Translations under genes and position numbers: made by a program
In this document: piece by piece, positions 50,817-60,300 of the stretch
Layout: each line of letters begins with the position of its first letter
How positions within the stretch are numbered: the stretch's first letter is position 1
Notes under the pieces: model-generated
Seen by the model: the letters and a program-made list of their open reading frames with translations, nothing else
Told to the model about the DNA's origin: nothing
Databases searched by the model: none
DNA from: Rhodococcus sp. 06-235-1A
Lineage (GTDB): Bacteria; Actinomycetota; Actinomycetes; Mycobacteriales; Mycobacteriaceae
Length of the DNA stretch: 64,000 bases
Direction of reading: 5' to 3'
Assembly (NCBI RefSeq): GCF_002258785.1
Contig: NZ_NOYI01000020.1
Span: 62,001-126,000, forward strand

Positions 50817-52160
50817 CTACGCGCTGTGGCGACCCGAGCCCCGCGATCGAGCGGGCTTGGGCGTCCGGGACGGTGCGCTCGAACGCGTCGAGGTGAGCGG
50901 CCGGGCCAAGAGAACGGCAATCGCCGTGGTCAGCGGTACGGACAGGGCGAGGGCAACACCGCCGACAGCAGATCGGACGATCTCGATGGCCACCGAATCG
51001 CCGGTGAGTACATCCTGGATGGACCGGTCGGCGACGCTGAAGAGCAGTAGCAGCGGCAGCGCACCACCGGCGTAGGCGAGCACGAGGGTGTAGACGGTAC
51101 TGGCGATGTGATCGCGGCCCACCCGCATCGCGGCGGTGAAGATCTCCCGTCGCGACGCCGTCTCATCGACCGAGGCGAGCTCGAAGGCCGCCGACGCCTG
51201 AGTGATCGTCACGTCGTTGAGCACACCCAGCGAGCCGATGATGAAGCCCGCCAACAGCAGGCCGGTGACACTGACGTTGCCGATGTAGGTCTGCACGGCA
51301 GTGTTCTGTTCCTCGGACAACCCGGTCAGGTGGGTCATCCGGATGGCGACATAGGACAGCACTGCCGCCAATGCCATCGACGTGAGAGTGCCCAGCAGCG
51401 CCGAGCTGGTGCGCAGGTTCACTCCGTGCGCCAGATACAGCACGGCATAGAGGATCACCGCACCGGCGACGAGGGCGACCGGAATGGCTGGTGCGCCGTC
51501 GAGCAGGGCGGGCAGCATGAAGACCACCAGCACGGCGAACGCGATGAGCAGGCCGACCAGTGCGCGAAATCCTCGCCAGCGGGCGACGACGCAGATGACC
51601 ACGGCGAACACGCCGACGATCAGCGCCAACGGTAGGCCGCGGGAGTAGTCGTTGAAGGAGTATCGGACTCCACCGGACGGATCGGCCTGCAGCACCATCC
51701 GGATGTCCTCGCCGGCGCTCAGGGTCGGTTGGCCGGGTCCCGGCGCGATCTCGAGTACCGTCCGTTTGCCCGCGTCCTCGCCTGTGGTGATGTCGACGAT
51801 GCTGCGCTGACATTCGTACGAGTCGTTGACCGCAGGCGTCGGGTTGCCGGTGAACGCTCTGCCGGCGTCGGGACTGCCGCAGGGTCCGATGCTCTGCGAG
51901 GTGATGGTGCCCGCTTCCGTGGACACCGCGCCTCCGCCGGAGGTCTGGAAGGGCAACGGGATGTCGACGCTCTGCTGGCTCGGCCACAGTGCAATTGCAC
52001 CGGCGATGACGGCGACGGCGATGGCAACCAACAGCCCGACGACGACCTTGGCTGCCACCGGCCCCAACGGAGCCGGGGTATCGCTGTGGCCGTGGCCGTG
52101 ACCGGCGTGGGAGTCGAGCCCCGGCTTGGTGCCGTCGGGAGGATTACCGTGTGGTGCCAC
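50817..52160 (-). CDS. YibE/F family membrane protein
   Basis: A 447-residue protein: His-rich cytosolic start (HAGHGHGHSD), one N-terminal helix (KVVVGLLVAIAVAVIAGAIAL), an external beta-type domain of about 110 residues (CGSPDAGR...YECQRSI), then a block of seven or eight helices of the YibE/F family (RGFRALVGLLIAFAVLVVFMLPALL, GVLNDVTITQASAAFEL). The molecular function of the family is not established. GTG 52160. A 14-bp operator-like site lies about 210 bp upstream. Confidence 0.88.
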   Translation of the reverse strand: MAPHGNPPDGTKPGLDSHAGHGHGHSDTPAPLGPVAAKVVVGLLVAIAVAVIAGAIALWPSQQSVDIPLPFQTSGGGAVSTEAGTITSQSIGPCGSPDAGRAFTGNPTPAVNDSYECQRSIVDITTGEDAGKRTVLEIAPGPGQPTLSAGEDIRMVLQADPSGGVRYSFNDYSRGLPLALIVGVFAVVICVVARWRGFRALVGLLIAFAVLVVFMLPALLDGAPAIPVALVAGAVILYAVLYLAHGVNLRTSSALLGTLTSMALAAVLSYVAIRMTHLTGLSEEQNTAVQTYIGNVSVTGLLLAGFIIGSLGVLNDVTITQASAAFELASVDETASRREIFTAAMRVGRDHIASTVYTLVLAYAGGALPLLLLFSVADRSIQDVLTGDSVAIEIVRSAVGGVALALSVPLTTAIAVLLARPLTSTRSSAPSRTPKPARSRGSGRHSA

Positions 52161-52208
52161 GGTGCAAGGCTAGTACGGGGCCGGGTCGGCGGCCGATGCG
52201 AGGAGCTC

Positions 52209-52243
52209 GGTGGCGGGGAGCAGGGGGGGCGTCCCCCGCCACC
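52209..52243 (-). terminator. GC-rich stem-loop after the aminotransferase gene
   Basis: A perfect 10-bp stem (52209-52218 with 52234-52243) with a 15-nt G-rich loop in the 230-bp gap between the aminotransferase stop and the YibE/F start. No U-run. Confidence 0.4.
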
Positions 52244-52366
52244 ACCTGACCGACCCGGGGGGGAGGGGACGACCAGGGCTCGCGGGCACCGAAGTGCCGT
52301 CCGCCAATGTACAGATCATTCGCCGCCCCGGCGGGGTCACGCCGATGTTTTGTGCATCACTTTCTA

Positions 52367-52380
52367 CTACTGCGAAGTAA
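52367..52380 (-). promoter_or_regulatory. TTACT-N3-CAGTAG operator-like site
   Basis: On the minus strand the site reads TTACTTCGCAGTAG, identical outside a 3-bp centre to TTACTCACCAGTAG at 60695. It lies 10 bp past the aminotransferase stop and upstream of the YibE/F gene. Confidence 0.4.
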
Positions 52381-52389
52381 CTTTGCGTG

Positions 52390-53640
52390 TCATTGCTTGT
52401 ACGACGCGAGGAAGTTACCGAACCTCTCGATCGCAACGGCCAGATCTCGTGCCCACGGCAGCGTCACGATCCGGACGTGATCGTGGCCGGGCCAGTTGAA
52501 TCCGGTGCCCTGAACCACCAGGATCTTCTCCTGCAACAGCAGATCCTGGACGAGCTTCTCGTCGTCGTAGATCTCGTGCACCTCGGGATCGAGCCACGGA
52601 AACGCATACAGCGCACCCCGCGGCTTGACGCACGAGACACCGTGAATCGCGTTGAGTTTCTCCCACGCGACGTCGCGCTGCTCGAGCAACCGTCCGCCGG
52701 GCAGGATCAGGTCCTCGATGCTCTGATAGCCGCCGAGTGCAACCTGAATGGCATGCTGCGCAGGCACATTGGGACACAGTCGGGTCGATGCGAGAAGGTC
52801 GATGCCCTCGATGAAACCCGCGGCGTGCTTCTTCGGGCCGGTGATCGCGAGCCACCCCGCGCGGTATCCGGCCACCCGATATGCCTTGGACAGTCCGTTG
52901 TACGTCAGGCACAGCAGATCGGGAGCCAAGCTCGCCAGCGAGGTGTGCTGTGCGTCGTCGTAGAGGATCCGGTCGTAGATCTCGTCCGCGAGCAGCAGCA
53001 GTTGGTACTTGCGTGCCAGATCGACGATGCCCTGCAGAACTTCCTTCGAGTACACCGCGCCGGTCGGGTTGTTGGGGTTGATCACGAGTAGCGCGACGGT
53101 CTTGGGAGTGATCTTCGACTCGATATCGGCGAGATCGGGATTCCAGCCGTTCTCCTCGTCGCACATGTAGTGCACGGCTTTGCCGCCGGACAGCGTCGTC
53201 ATCGCTGTCCACAGGGGGTAGTCCGGGGCCGGGATCAGTACCTCGTCACCGTCGTCGAGCAGCGCCTGCATCGTCATCGTGATGAGCTCGGAGACTCCGT
53301 TGCCGAGATAGATGTCGTCGACGTCGAGCTCGGGGAACCCCGGTTCGAGCTCGTAGCGCGTGACGATGGCCCGCCGAGCCGACAGAATGCCCTTCGACTC
53401 GGAGTACCCCTGGGCAACCGGCAACGCGGCGATCATGTCGCGCACGATCACATCGGGGGCCTCGAAACCGAACGGTGCCGGATTGCCGATGTTGAGCTTG
53501 AGGATGCGGTGACCCTCGGCTTCGAGCCGGGCGGCGTGGGCGTGTACCGGTCCGCGGATCTCGTACAGCACGTTCTGCAGCTTGGTCGACTGCTGCAACG
53601 TGCGGTAACGCGGCTGGGAGTGGATCTGCGGAGTGGTCAC
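52390..53640 (-). CDS. Alanine/aspartate-type aminotransferase (AlaT/AspC)
   Basis: A 416-residue PLP-dependent class I aminotransferase. LNIGNPAPFGFEAPD at the N-terminus, PDYPLWTAM, NPNNPTGAVY and the PLP lysine in YNGLSKAYRVAGYRAGW. It matches the AlaT-type enzyme annotated aspC (Rv0337c) in M. tuberculosis, whose neighbour Rv0338c encodes the Fe-S reductase also present here at 57363, though an insertion of four genes separates them. Expected reaction: glutamate + pyruvate to 2-oxoglutarate + alanine. Confidence 0.92.
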   Translation of the reverse strand: MTTPQIHSQPRYRTLQQSTKLQNVLYEIRGPVHAHAARLEAEGHRILKLNIGNPAPFGFEAPDVIVRDMIAALPVAQGYSESKGILSARRAIVTRYELEPGFPELDVDDIYLGNGVSELITMTMQALLDDGDEVLIPAPDYPLWTAMTTLSGGKAVHYMCDEENGWNPDLADIESKITPKTVALLVINPNNPTGAVYSKEVLQGIVDLARKYQLLLLADEIYDRILYDDAQHTSLASLAPDLLCLTYNGLSKAYRVAGYRAGWLAITGPKKHAAGFIEGIDLLASTRLCPNVPAQHAIQVALGGYQSIEDLILPGGRLLEQRDVAWEKLNAIHGVSCVKPRGALYAFPWLDPEVHEIYDDEKLVQDLLLQEKILVVQGTGFNWPGHDHVRIVTLPWARDLAVAIERFGNFLASYKQ

Positions 53641-53738
53641 CCGTCATATCGTGCCAGGCGGGCGGTATCGGTTTCCACAAGGTTGTTTGCGCGCTTGTTT
53701 CTCGCGGGCTGTCGGTGGTTGGTGGAACAATCCCTCCC

Positions 53739-54476
53739 ATGTGCGGACGGTATGCCAGTACCCGGAGTGACAGTGACCTGCAGGCGGTGTTCGATATCGC
53801 CGAGACCGTGGGCGACGAGGTGCCGCCGTCGTACAACGTGGCCCCGACACAGACCGTGCGGACGGTGCTCGAACGCTCGCCCAAGGATGAACCCGAGTCC
53901 GACGCCGTGCGGCAGCTGCGGTCGGTGCGCTGGGGTCTGATCCCCTCGTGGGCGAAGGACGCGAAAATCGGTTCCCGGCTGATCAACGCCAGGTCCGAGA
54001 CCATCACCGAGAAGCCGTCGTTCAAGAAGGCAGCAAGCCGTCGACGATGCATCGTCCCTGCCGACGGGTACTACGAGTGGGAGAAGCGAGACGGTGCCAA
54101 AGTGCCGTACTTCTTGCACGAAGGTGACACAGGTCGTTCCGCAGGCTCCACTCCTGGGGGCGTCTTGGCGATGGCAGGCCTGTACGAACTCTGGCGGGAC
54201 CCCACCAAGGCCGACGACGACGAGGACAGGTGGGTCTGGTCGGTCACCGTGCTCACGTCACCCGCCGCCGACGCGCTCGGACACATCCACGATCGCTCGC
54301 CGGTCGTGCTCCCGCCGGATCTGCGCTCGAGCTGGCTCGATCCCGGCCTGACGGACCTCGGTGCGGTGCAGGACCTGCTCGCGGCGATTCCCGAGCCGCG
54401 GCTCGAGCCCTACGAAGTGAGCACCGCGGTGAACAGCGTGAAGAACAACAGCCCGGAGCTGTTGACGCCGGTGTAG
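53739..54476 (+). CDS. SOS-response-associated peptidase family protein (YedK/HMCES)
   Basis: A 245-residue SRAP protein. The start MCGRYAST puts the catalytic Cys at position 2 after Met removal; the Cys forms a thiazolidine cross-link with abasic sites in single-stranded DNA. The other active-site parts are visible: YNVAPTQT (Asn), ARSETITEKPSF (Glu) and HDRSPVVL (His). ATG 53739 must be the true start, as any upstream codon would mask Cys2. It is divergent from the aminotransferase. Confidence 0.95.
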   Translation: MCGRYASTRSDSDLQAVFDIAETVGDEVPPSYNVAPTQTVRTVLERSPKDEPESDAVRQLRSVRWGLIPSWAKDAKIGSRLINARSETITEKPSFKKAASRRRCIVPADGYYEWEKRDGAKVPYFLHEGDTGRSAGSTPGGVLAMAGLYELWRDPTKADDDEDRWVWSVTVLTSPAADALGHIHDRSPVVLPPDLRSSWLDPGLTDLGAVQDLLAAIPEPRLEPYEVSTAVNSVKNNSPELLTPV

Positions 54477-54479
54477 CGA

Positions 54480-54707
54480 TCAGGTGAGTCTCGTTCGGCA
54501 GATGTCGAGAATGGCGGCCCGCTCGTCGGGGGACAGATCCTCGGCAACCGGCGAATCGAGAATGCGACGCAGTCGCTGGAAGTACGTGCGTCCATCGACG
54601 CCGAAGGCCACGTAGATGTCTTCGTCGCTGCCGCCACCGTAGCCCCGCCACGTTCGGCCGAATGTCAGAATCTCGTGGTCCACCGAGTGGGTAGTGGTCC
54701 GGCGCAT
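54480..54707 (-). CDS. DUF3263-like small protein
   Basis: A 75-residue protein beginning MRRTTTHSVDHEILTFGRTWRGYGG after AGGGGGAA. The pattern ILxFxRTW...GxxxxDIYxxFG...YFQRLRRILDSP resembles DUF3263, small actinobacterial proteins that may bind DNA through a sigma-like helix. Function unknown. It converges on the SRAP gene with 3 bp between stops. Confidence 0.65.
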   Translation of the reverse strand: MRRTTTHSVDHEILTFGRTWRGYGGGSDEDIYVAFGVDGRTYFQRLRRILDSPVAEDLSPDERAAILDICRTRLT

Positions 54708-54795
54708 GATGTTCCCCCTAGTGCTGCTTGTCACCCATCATCCGGGTCACGGTTGAAGGGCCGGTGAACAACGCGTTACGGGCACGTCAGTTCAC

Positions 54796-54811
54796 TAGGG
54801 TGGATGGCGTG
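54796..54811 (+). promoter_or_regulatory. -10 element and leaderless start of the S9 peptidase gene
   Basis: TAGGGT (54796-54801) is followed by 7 nt and GTG 54809, with no ribosome site before it. This supports a leaderless message and argues against the longer frame from 54728. Confidence 0.45.
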
Positions 54812-56719
54812 ACCGCACTCGCATACGGATCCTGGCCCTCACCCATCTCTGCAGCCGACCTGTCGTCGGCGGGCCACCCTGTCGAGGGTGGTCGCTTTGT
54901 CGGTAGCGAGATCTGGTGGTCCGAACTGCGGCCCGCCGAAGAGGGTCGCACCGCGATCTGTCGCTTTGTCGACGGTGAAGTGCAGGCAATACTGCCCGCG
55001 CCGTTCAATGCCCGAACCCGCGTCCACGAGTACGGCGGAGGAGCCTGGACTGCCACCCCCGAGGGCGACCTGGTGTTCGCAGAGTTCTCCGATCAGCGCG
55101 TCTACCGTCTCACCCCCGGCGGCGTACCGATAGCTCTGACGCCGAAACCGGCTGTGGCGTCGAGCATTCGGTATGCCGAACTGTCGGTGGTCGGCACGGA
55201 CGCGATTGCGGTCCGCGAGACGCACGACGCCGGCGCGGTGTCCAGAGACATCGTGGCCATCGATCTCGGCGGTAACGGAGTGCGTTCGCTGGTGTCGGGC
55301 TCGGACTTCCTGGCGTTCCCACGACTCTCGCCCGACGGCACCCGCATCGCCTGGATCGCATGGAATCATCCGCAGATGCCCTGGGACGGAACCGAACTGC
55401 GTGTGGCATCGCTGGCGGATCCGGAGAACTGGACGGTGCTGCTCGGCTCGACCGAGGAATCGGTGATGCAGCCGGAATGGATCGACGACGAGTCGTTGTA
55501 CGTCATCAGTGACCGAAGTGGTTGGTGGAACCTGTATTCGGTCATGCTCGACGGGACGGTCACCCCGCTGTCGACACTCGACGCCGACTTCGGGGCTCCG
55601 CTGTGGCGGTTGGGGTCGAGTTGGTATTCGGTGCTGGGCGACGGAAAGCTGCTGACCGTACGGACCTTCGGCACCGACACGTTGGCGGTACTCGATCCCG
55701 TGTCCGGGGCCCTGGACGACATCGCGCTCGACGGCGTCACGTCGGTCGGTCTCGGTGGGCATTCGGGGTCGACCGTGTTGATCAAGGGCGGCGGAGCGCA
55801 GGTGGCCGGTGGGCTGTTCGCTCTCGACCTCGGCTCGCGCGAACTGAACTCTGTGCGTTCGGGTTTCGAGTCCGTCCCCGACGATGCCTTCCTGCCCGAA
55901 GGGCGTCAGGTGACGTTCCACGGCCCCGACCGTGAAGTGCACGCCATCGCCTACGCGCCGCGCAACCCGTCCTACGAAGGGCTGGACGGGGAACTGCCGC
56001 CGTATGTCGCCTTCGTGCACGGCGGCCCGACCGCACACGTGGCACCCGCGCTGAACCCGTTGTTCGCGTACTTCACCAGCCGCGGAATCGGCGTCGTCGA
56101 CGTGAACTACGGCGGGTCGAGTGGATACGGCCGCGAGTACCGCAACCGGCTACGTGGGCAGTGGGGCGTCGTCGACGTCGAAGACACCATCGCCGCAGTG
56201 CAGGGGCTGGCCGACAGCGGCCTCGCCGACCCGCGCCGTTTGGCCATCGAGGGCGGCTCCGCAGGTGGGTGGACGGTACTGGCTGCGCTGACGTCTTCTG
56301 ACGTGTTCGCCTGCGGCGCATCATATTTCGGTGTTGCCGAGCTGGAGCTGTTCGTCGCCGAGACTCACGACTTCGAGTCCCGCTACATCGACGGACTCAT
56401 CGGACCGTTGCCCGAGGCCATCGACCTGTACCGCACCCGCGCGCCGGTCAACAATGTCGACGGACTCTCGTGTCCGGTGCTGTTGCTGCAAGGGCTCGAC
56501 GATCCGATCGTGCCGCCGTCACAGGCCGAACGATTCAGGGACGCCATGATGCAGAAGGGAATTCCGCACGCCTACCTGGCCTACGCCGGAGAATCGCACG
56601 GATTCCGCAAACTGGAGACGCAGGTGAACGCGCGAGAGTCCGAACTGTCCTTCTACGGCCAGGTCATGGGATTCACGCCGCCCGGGAATCCCCGAGCTGC
56701 AGCTGTGGCGTCCCACTAG
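54809..56719 (+). CDS. S9 family prolyl oligopeptidase-type serine peptidase
   Basis: A 636-residue cytosolic peptidase: N-terminal beta-propeller (about 1-370; repeats such as FPRLSPDGTRIAWIAW) and C-terminal alpha/beta hydrolase with nucleophile Ser in EGGSAGGWTVLAAL, Asp in QGLDDPIVPP and His in GESHGFRK. It belongs to the acylaminoacyl-peptidase/DPP-IV group and should cleave short peptides. The stop at 56719 overlaps the stop of the convergent gene by 4 bp. A longer frame to 54728 exists but runs into the divergent promoter. Confidence 0.9.
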   Translation: MTALAYGSWPSPISAADLSSAGHPVEGGRFVGSEIWWSELRPAEEGRTAICRFVDGEVQAILPAPFNARTRVHEYGGGAWTATPEGDLVFAEFSDQRVYRLTPGGVPIALTPKPAVASSIRYAELSVVGTDAIAVRETHDAGAVSRDIVAIDLGGNGVRSLVSGSDFLAFPRLSPDGTRIAWIAWNHPQMPWDGTELRVASLADPENWTVLLGSTEESVMQPEWIDDESLYVISDRSGWWNLYSVMLDGTVTPLSTLDADFGAPLWRLGSSWYSVLGDGKLLTVRTFGTDTLAVLDPVSGALDDIALDGVTSVGLGGHSGSTVLIKGGGAQVAGGLFALDLGSRELNSVRSGFESVPDDAFLPEGRQVTFHGPDREVHAIAYAPRNPSYEGLDGELPPYVAFVHGGPTAHVAPALNPLFAYFTSRGIGVVDVNYGGSSGYGREYRNRLRGQWGVVDVEDTIAAVQGLADSGLADPRRLAIEGGSAGGWTVLAALTSSDVFACGASYFGVAELELFVAETHDFESRYIDGLIGPLPEAIDLYRTRAPVNNVDGLSCPVLLLQGLDDPIVPPSQAERFRDAMMQKGIPHAYLAYAGESHGFRKLETQVNARESELSFYGQVMGFTPPGNPRAAAVASH

Positions 56720-56985
56720 CTGACTGGTGGGCGCGCGCGCTTCGCTTCCAGAAACTCGAGTAGCGCGCTGGGGATCGCGCAGTACTTGCTGTTGCCTTCG
56801 GACAACTTGCTGCCTGCCTCGAACGCTGCCTTCGATGGGCCGTTGTGTTCGCGGATGAGGGTACACAGGAGCTCGTCGGTGCGGCCGGACTCGCAACACT
56901 TCTCGACGTGCGCTCGGTCGTCGAGGGTCAACGCCGACCACCACTCGTCGTAGCGTCGCCAGAGCTTGTCCGCGTCGTCGGTCAT
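56716..56985 (-). CDS. Conserved hypothetical protein, 89 residues
   Basis: ATG 56985 follows GGAG. Sequence MTDDADKLWRRYDEWWSALTLDDRAHVEKCCESGRTDELLCTLIREH... is helical and acidic, with Cys-Cys in EKCCES. No recognised family or membrane segment. The stop overlaps that of the S9 peptidase gene (4 bp, convergent). Confidence 0.6.
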   Translation of the reverse strand: MTDDADKLWRRYDEWWSALTLDDRAHVEKCCESGRTDELLCTLIREHNGPSKAAFEAGSKLSEGNSKYCAIPSALLEFLEAKRARPPVS

Positions 56986-57084
56986 GCCTGCTCCTACTTC
57001 TCGGGTACGCCGTGCGATTCCGACCATACTCACGGTGTCCGATTCCGCCACTTCCGAGGGGGTCCGCGGGAAACTCACACTGCT

Positions 57085-57290
57085 TGTGCAGGGTGCATGC
57101 CGGTATTTCGACGCGACAAGGGGTGCGCGGTCGGTAGAGAGGTCGCTCGGTTGCCTCCCCCGGCTCTGTCGGCAGCATCGCGGATCATCCGATCGACGAG
57201 CTCGGGGCGATCGAGATCCGACCAGGCGATGCGCACCACCTGACGGTGATCGGTACCTGCAGCTGCGGGGTGTAATCCAGGTGAAGCAGC
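57085..57290 (-). pseudogene. Possible C-terminal remnant of a DUF559-like gene
   Basis: In the 377-bp gap 56986-57362 the minus strand holds a stretch reading GTDHRQVVRIAWSDLDRPEL then VDRMIRDAADRAGGGN before a stop. Its codons are GC-rich at third positions, and the pattern (V)VRIxWSDLDRP...MIR resembles the C-terminus of DUF559 (VSR-like endonuclease) proteins. No start codon, upstream domain or ribosome site is present. Low confidence. Confidence 0.22.
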
Positions 57291-57302
57291 AACATGACTG
57301 AC

Positions 57303-57344
57303 GACTGCGCGCCCCTGCTCTGAAGTGAGCAGGGGCGCGCAGTC
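57303..57344. terminator. Strong stem-loop after the Fe-S reductase gene
   Basis: A perfect 18-bp stem (57303-57320 with 57327-57344) with a 6-nt loop, 19 bp past the stop of the minus-strand gene at 57363. No U-run on either side. Confidence 0.8.
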
Positions 57345-57362
57345 GGTAAAACGGGTGTGAGG

Positions 57363-60300
57363 TTACTTCCGGCGACCGGGAACCTTTGCCCCCGGAGCGA
57401 ATCCGAGTCCACCGGCCTTCGGCTTGGGCGGAGTCCGATCATCCGAACCGTTGGACGCCGCGTCACCCGCAGTGTCCGACGCTTCTGCCTTCGGTGCCTC
57501 TGCCTCGGTTGCCGGTGCGTCAGCGACCGATGTCTCGGCCTCCGGAGTCGGCTCGGCCTTCTCGGGCTCTGCTTTCTCCGGCTCGGCCGGTGTTGCGGCA
57601 GGTGCAGCGGCCGCACCCGGTGTGCGCGCGCCCGGCTTCTTGAATCCGGACTTCACGGCCAGACCCTTGGGCTGGACGGTCGGCTTGGATTCTGCTGCAA
57701 CGGACTCCGTTGCAGCAGCCTCGGTGGCGGGTGTCTCGCTGGCAGGTGCCTCGGCAGCCGGAGCTGCTGCAGCAGGGGCACTCGCAGTCTTGGCACCCGG
57801 CTTCTTGAATCCGGACTTCACGGCCAGGCCCTTGGGCTGGACGGTCGGCTTGGATTCGGTTGCAGCAGAAGCAGATTCGCCAGCGGCTTCCGGGGCGGGT
57901 GACGACGCCGCAGTGGCCTCGGCAGGCTTGCCCGGTGCCTTCGCGCCCGGCTTCTTGAAGCCGGACTTCACAGCCAGGCCCTTGGGCTTGACCGACGGAG
58001 TCGACTCCGAGGTTTCCGTGGTAGCAGGTGCTTCGGTCGCAGCGGGAGCATCGGCGGGCGCAGGTGCGGCCGCCTTCGCGCCGGGGGCCTTGCCCTTCAT
58101 CTGCAGGCCCTTGCCGCCGGGTGCCTTGCCGCCGGCCATTCCGAGACCCTTGGGCTTGGCTGCTGGTGCGGCTTCCTCCGTGGATTCTTCGGCCTTGGTG
58201 GCAGAACCGGGTGCCTTCGCTCCCGGTGCCTTGGCCAGACCCTTCATCTTCAGTCCGCCGCCTGCCTTGGGAGCCGGAGCTGCCGGGGCGGACTTCGCCT
58301 CGGCCGGTTCCTCGACGGGTGCGATGCGTTCGGCCTCTTCGACCTCGGCAGCGTTCTCGGTGGCCAGCTCCTCCTGCGGAGTGCGCTCACGGGGGATGAC
58401 CTTGATGTTCTCGGCCAACACCGAGGACTCGACGCGGGTGATCGACTCGAGCATCAGCTGCGCGACATCGACGACCTCGACGCCCTCGTGCGCACCGCCT
58501 TCCTGCCGTGCAGTGACACCGTCGGTGAGCATGACGCGGCAGAACGGGCAACCAGTGGCGATCTTCTTCGGGTTGGTGGCGAGTGCCTCGTCGACCCGGT
58601 CGATGTTGATGCGCTTGCCGATGTTCTCTTCCATCCACATGCGCGCGCCACCGGCGCCACAGCACATCGACCGCTCACCGTGGCGCGGCATTTCCTTGAG
58701 GTTGGAGCCCGACGCGGCCATGAGCTCACGCGGAGCGTCGTACACCTTGTTGTGACGGCCGAGGTAGCACGGGTCGTGGTAAGTGATGTCCTGGCTGACC
58801 GAGGCCACCGGGATCAGCTTTTTCTGTCGCACGAGACGGTTGAGGAGCTGTGTATGGTGCACCACCTCGTAGTCACCGCCGACCTGCGGGTACTCGTTGC
58901 CCAGCGCGTTGAAGCAGTGAGCGCAGGTGACGACGATCTTGCGCTTGCTGTGCTCGACGCCGTCGAACACACTGTTCAGTGTTTCGATGTTCTGCATCGC
59001 GAGCTGCTGGAACAGGAACTCGTTGCCCGCGCGGCGAGCGGAGTCGCCGGTGCAGGTCTCGTCGGCTCCGAGCACCATGAACTTCACGCCTGCAGTGGCG
59101 AGCAGTTCGGCGACGGCCTTGGTGGTCTTCTTCGCGCGATCCTCGTATGCACCGGCACAGCCGACCCAGAAGAGGTATTCGTAGTCCTGGAACGAATCGG
59201 CGTCCTGGCCGAAGACCGGGATGTCGAAGTCCATCTCGTTGATCCAGTTGAGCCGGTCCTTGGAGTTCTGGCCCCAGGGGTTGCCCTTGTTCTCGAGGTT
59301 CTTGAACAAGCCGGCGAGCTCGGAAGGGAACTCCGATTCGATGAGCACCTGGTAGCGGCGCATGTCGATGATGTGGTCGACGTGCTCGATGTCCACCGGG
59401 CACTGCTCGACGCACGCACCACACGTGGTGCAGCTCCACAGCACCTCGGGATCGATGATGCCGCCTTCGATGGCGTCGGCGACGAGTTTGCGGTCGGCCT
59501 CGTCACGGGCGGCCTGCGGAATCGCGTCGAGCTTCTTCTGATCGACGTTGCCCTCGGAGTCGACGAGTCCAACCTCGTCACCAGCCATGTCCTTCTTGCC
59601 GCCGGCCAGCAGGTACGGAGCCTTGGCGTGGCTGTGGTCGCGCAGCGACATGATCAGCAGCTTGGGGGAGAGGGGCTTGCCGGTGTTCCAGGCGGGGCAC
59701 TGCGACTGGCAGCGGCCGCACTCGGTGCACGTGGTGAAGTCGAGCCAGCCCTTCCAGCTGAAATCTTCGATCTTGCCTGCACCGAACGCGTCGACGTCGG
59801 GGTCGGCCTCTTCCATCTCGAGGACCTTGCCGCCGGACATCATCGGCTTGGCCGGGCCGAGGGCCACGGTGCCGTCGTCCATGCGCTTGAAGTAGATGTT
59901 GGGAAATGCCGTGAAGCGGTGCCACGCGACGCCCCAGTTGATGCGAGAACCGACCACGTACACCCACACCATTGCTGACATGAGCTTGACGAACGCGAAC
60001 GCCGACACCATTTCAGGACTGGCCGGAAGCAGTTCCGCCACGCGCATCGTGAAGAAGTCGGTGTAGGGGTTCGAGTGTCCGTAGGTCGCGATCTTGCCGG
60101 CCTTGACCAAGATCATGCCCAAGCCCTCGATGAGGACAATGGCTTCGACGAAGTAAGCGGCCTTGAAGTTCGATCCGGCGAACCGTGACTGCCGGTCGGG
60201 ATTACGCGGGTGGTTGAGCTGCCGAATGACGATGAGTGCGAGGATTCCGATGACTGTGGCAATGCCGAGGACTTCGTCCATCAGGTGGTAAACGGCCCAG

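Noticed and set aside
57600..58270. Regular repeats resembling a CRISPR array
   Set aside because: The repeats are in frame, encode a K-P-G-rich tail and vary like protein repeats; spacing is irregular and no cas genes are near.
57424..58755. 443-codon plus-strand frame opposite the Fe-S reductase tail
   Set aside because: A mirror of the Ala/Pro/Lys repeats on the other strand; no ribosome site, and the minus-strand protein has clear Fe-S domains upstream.
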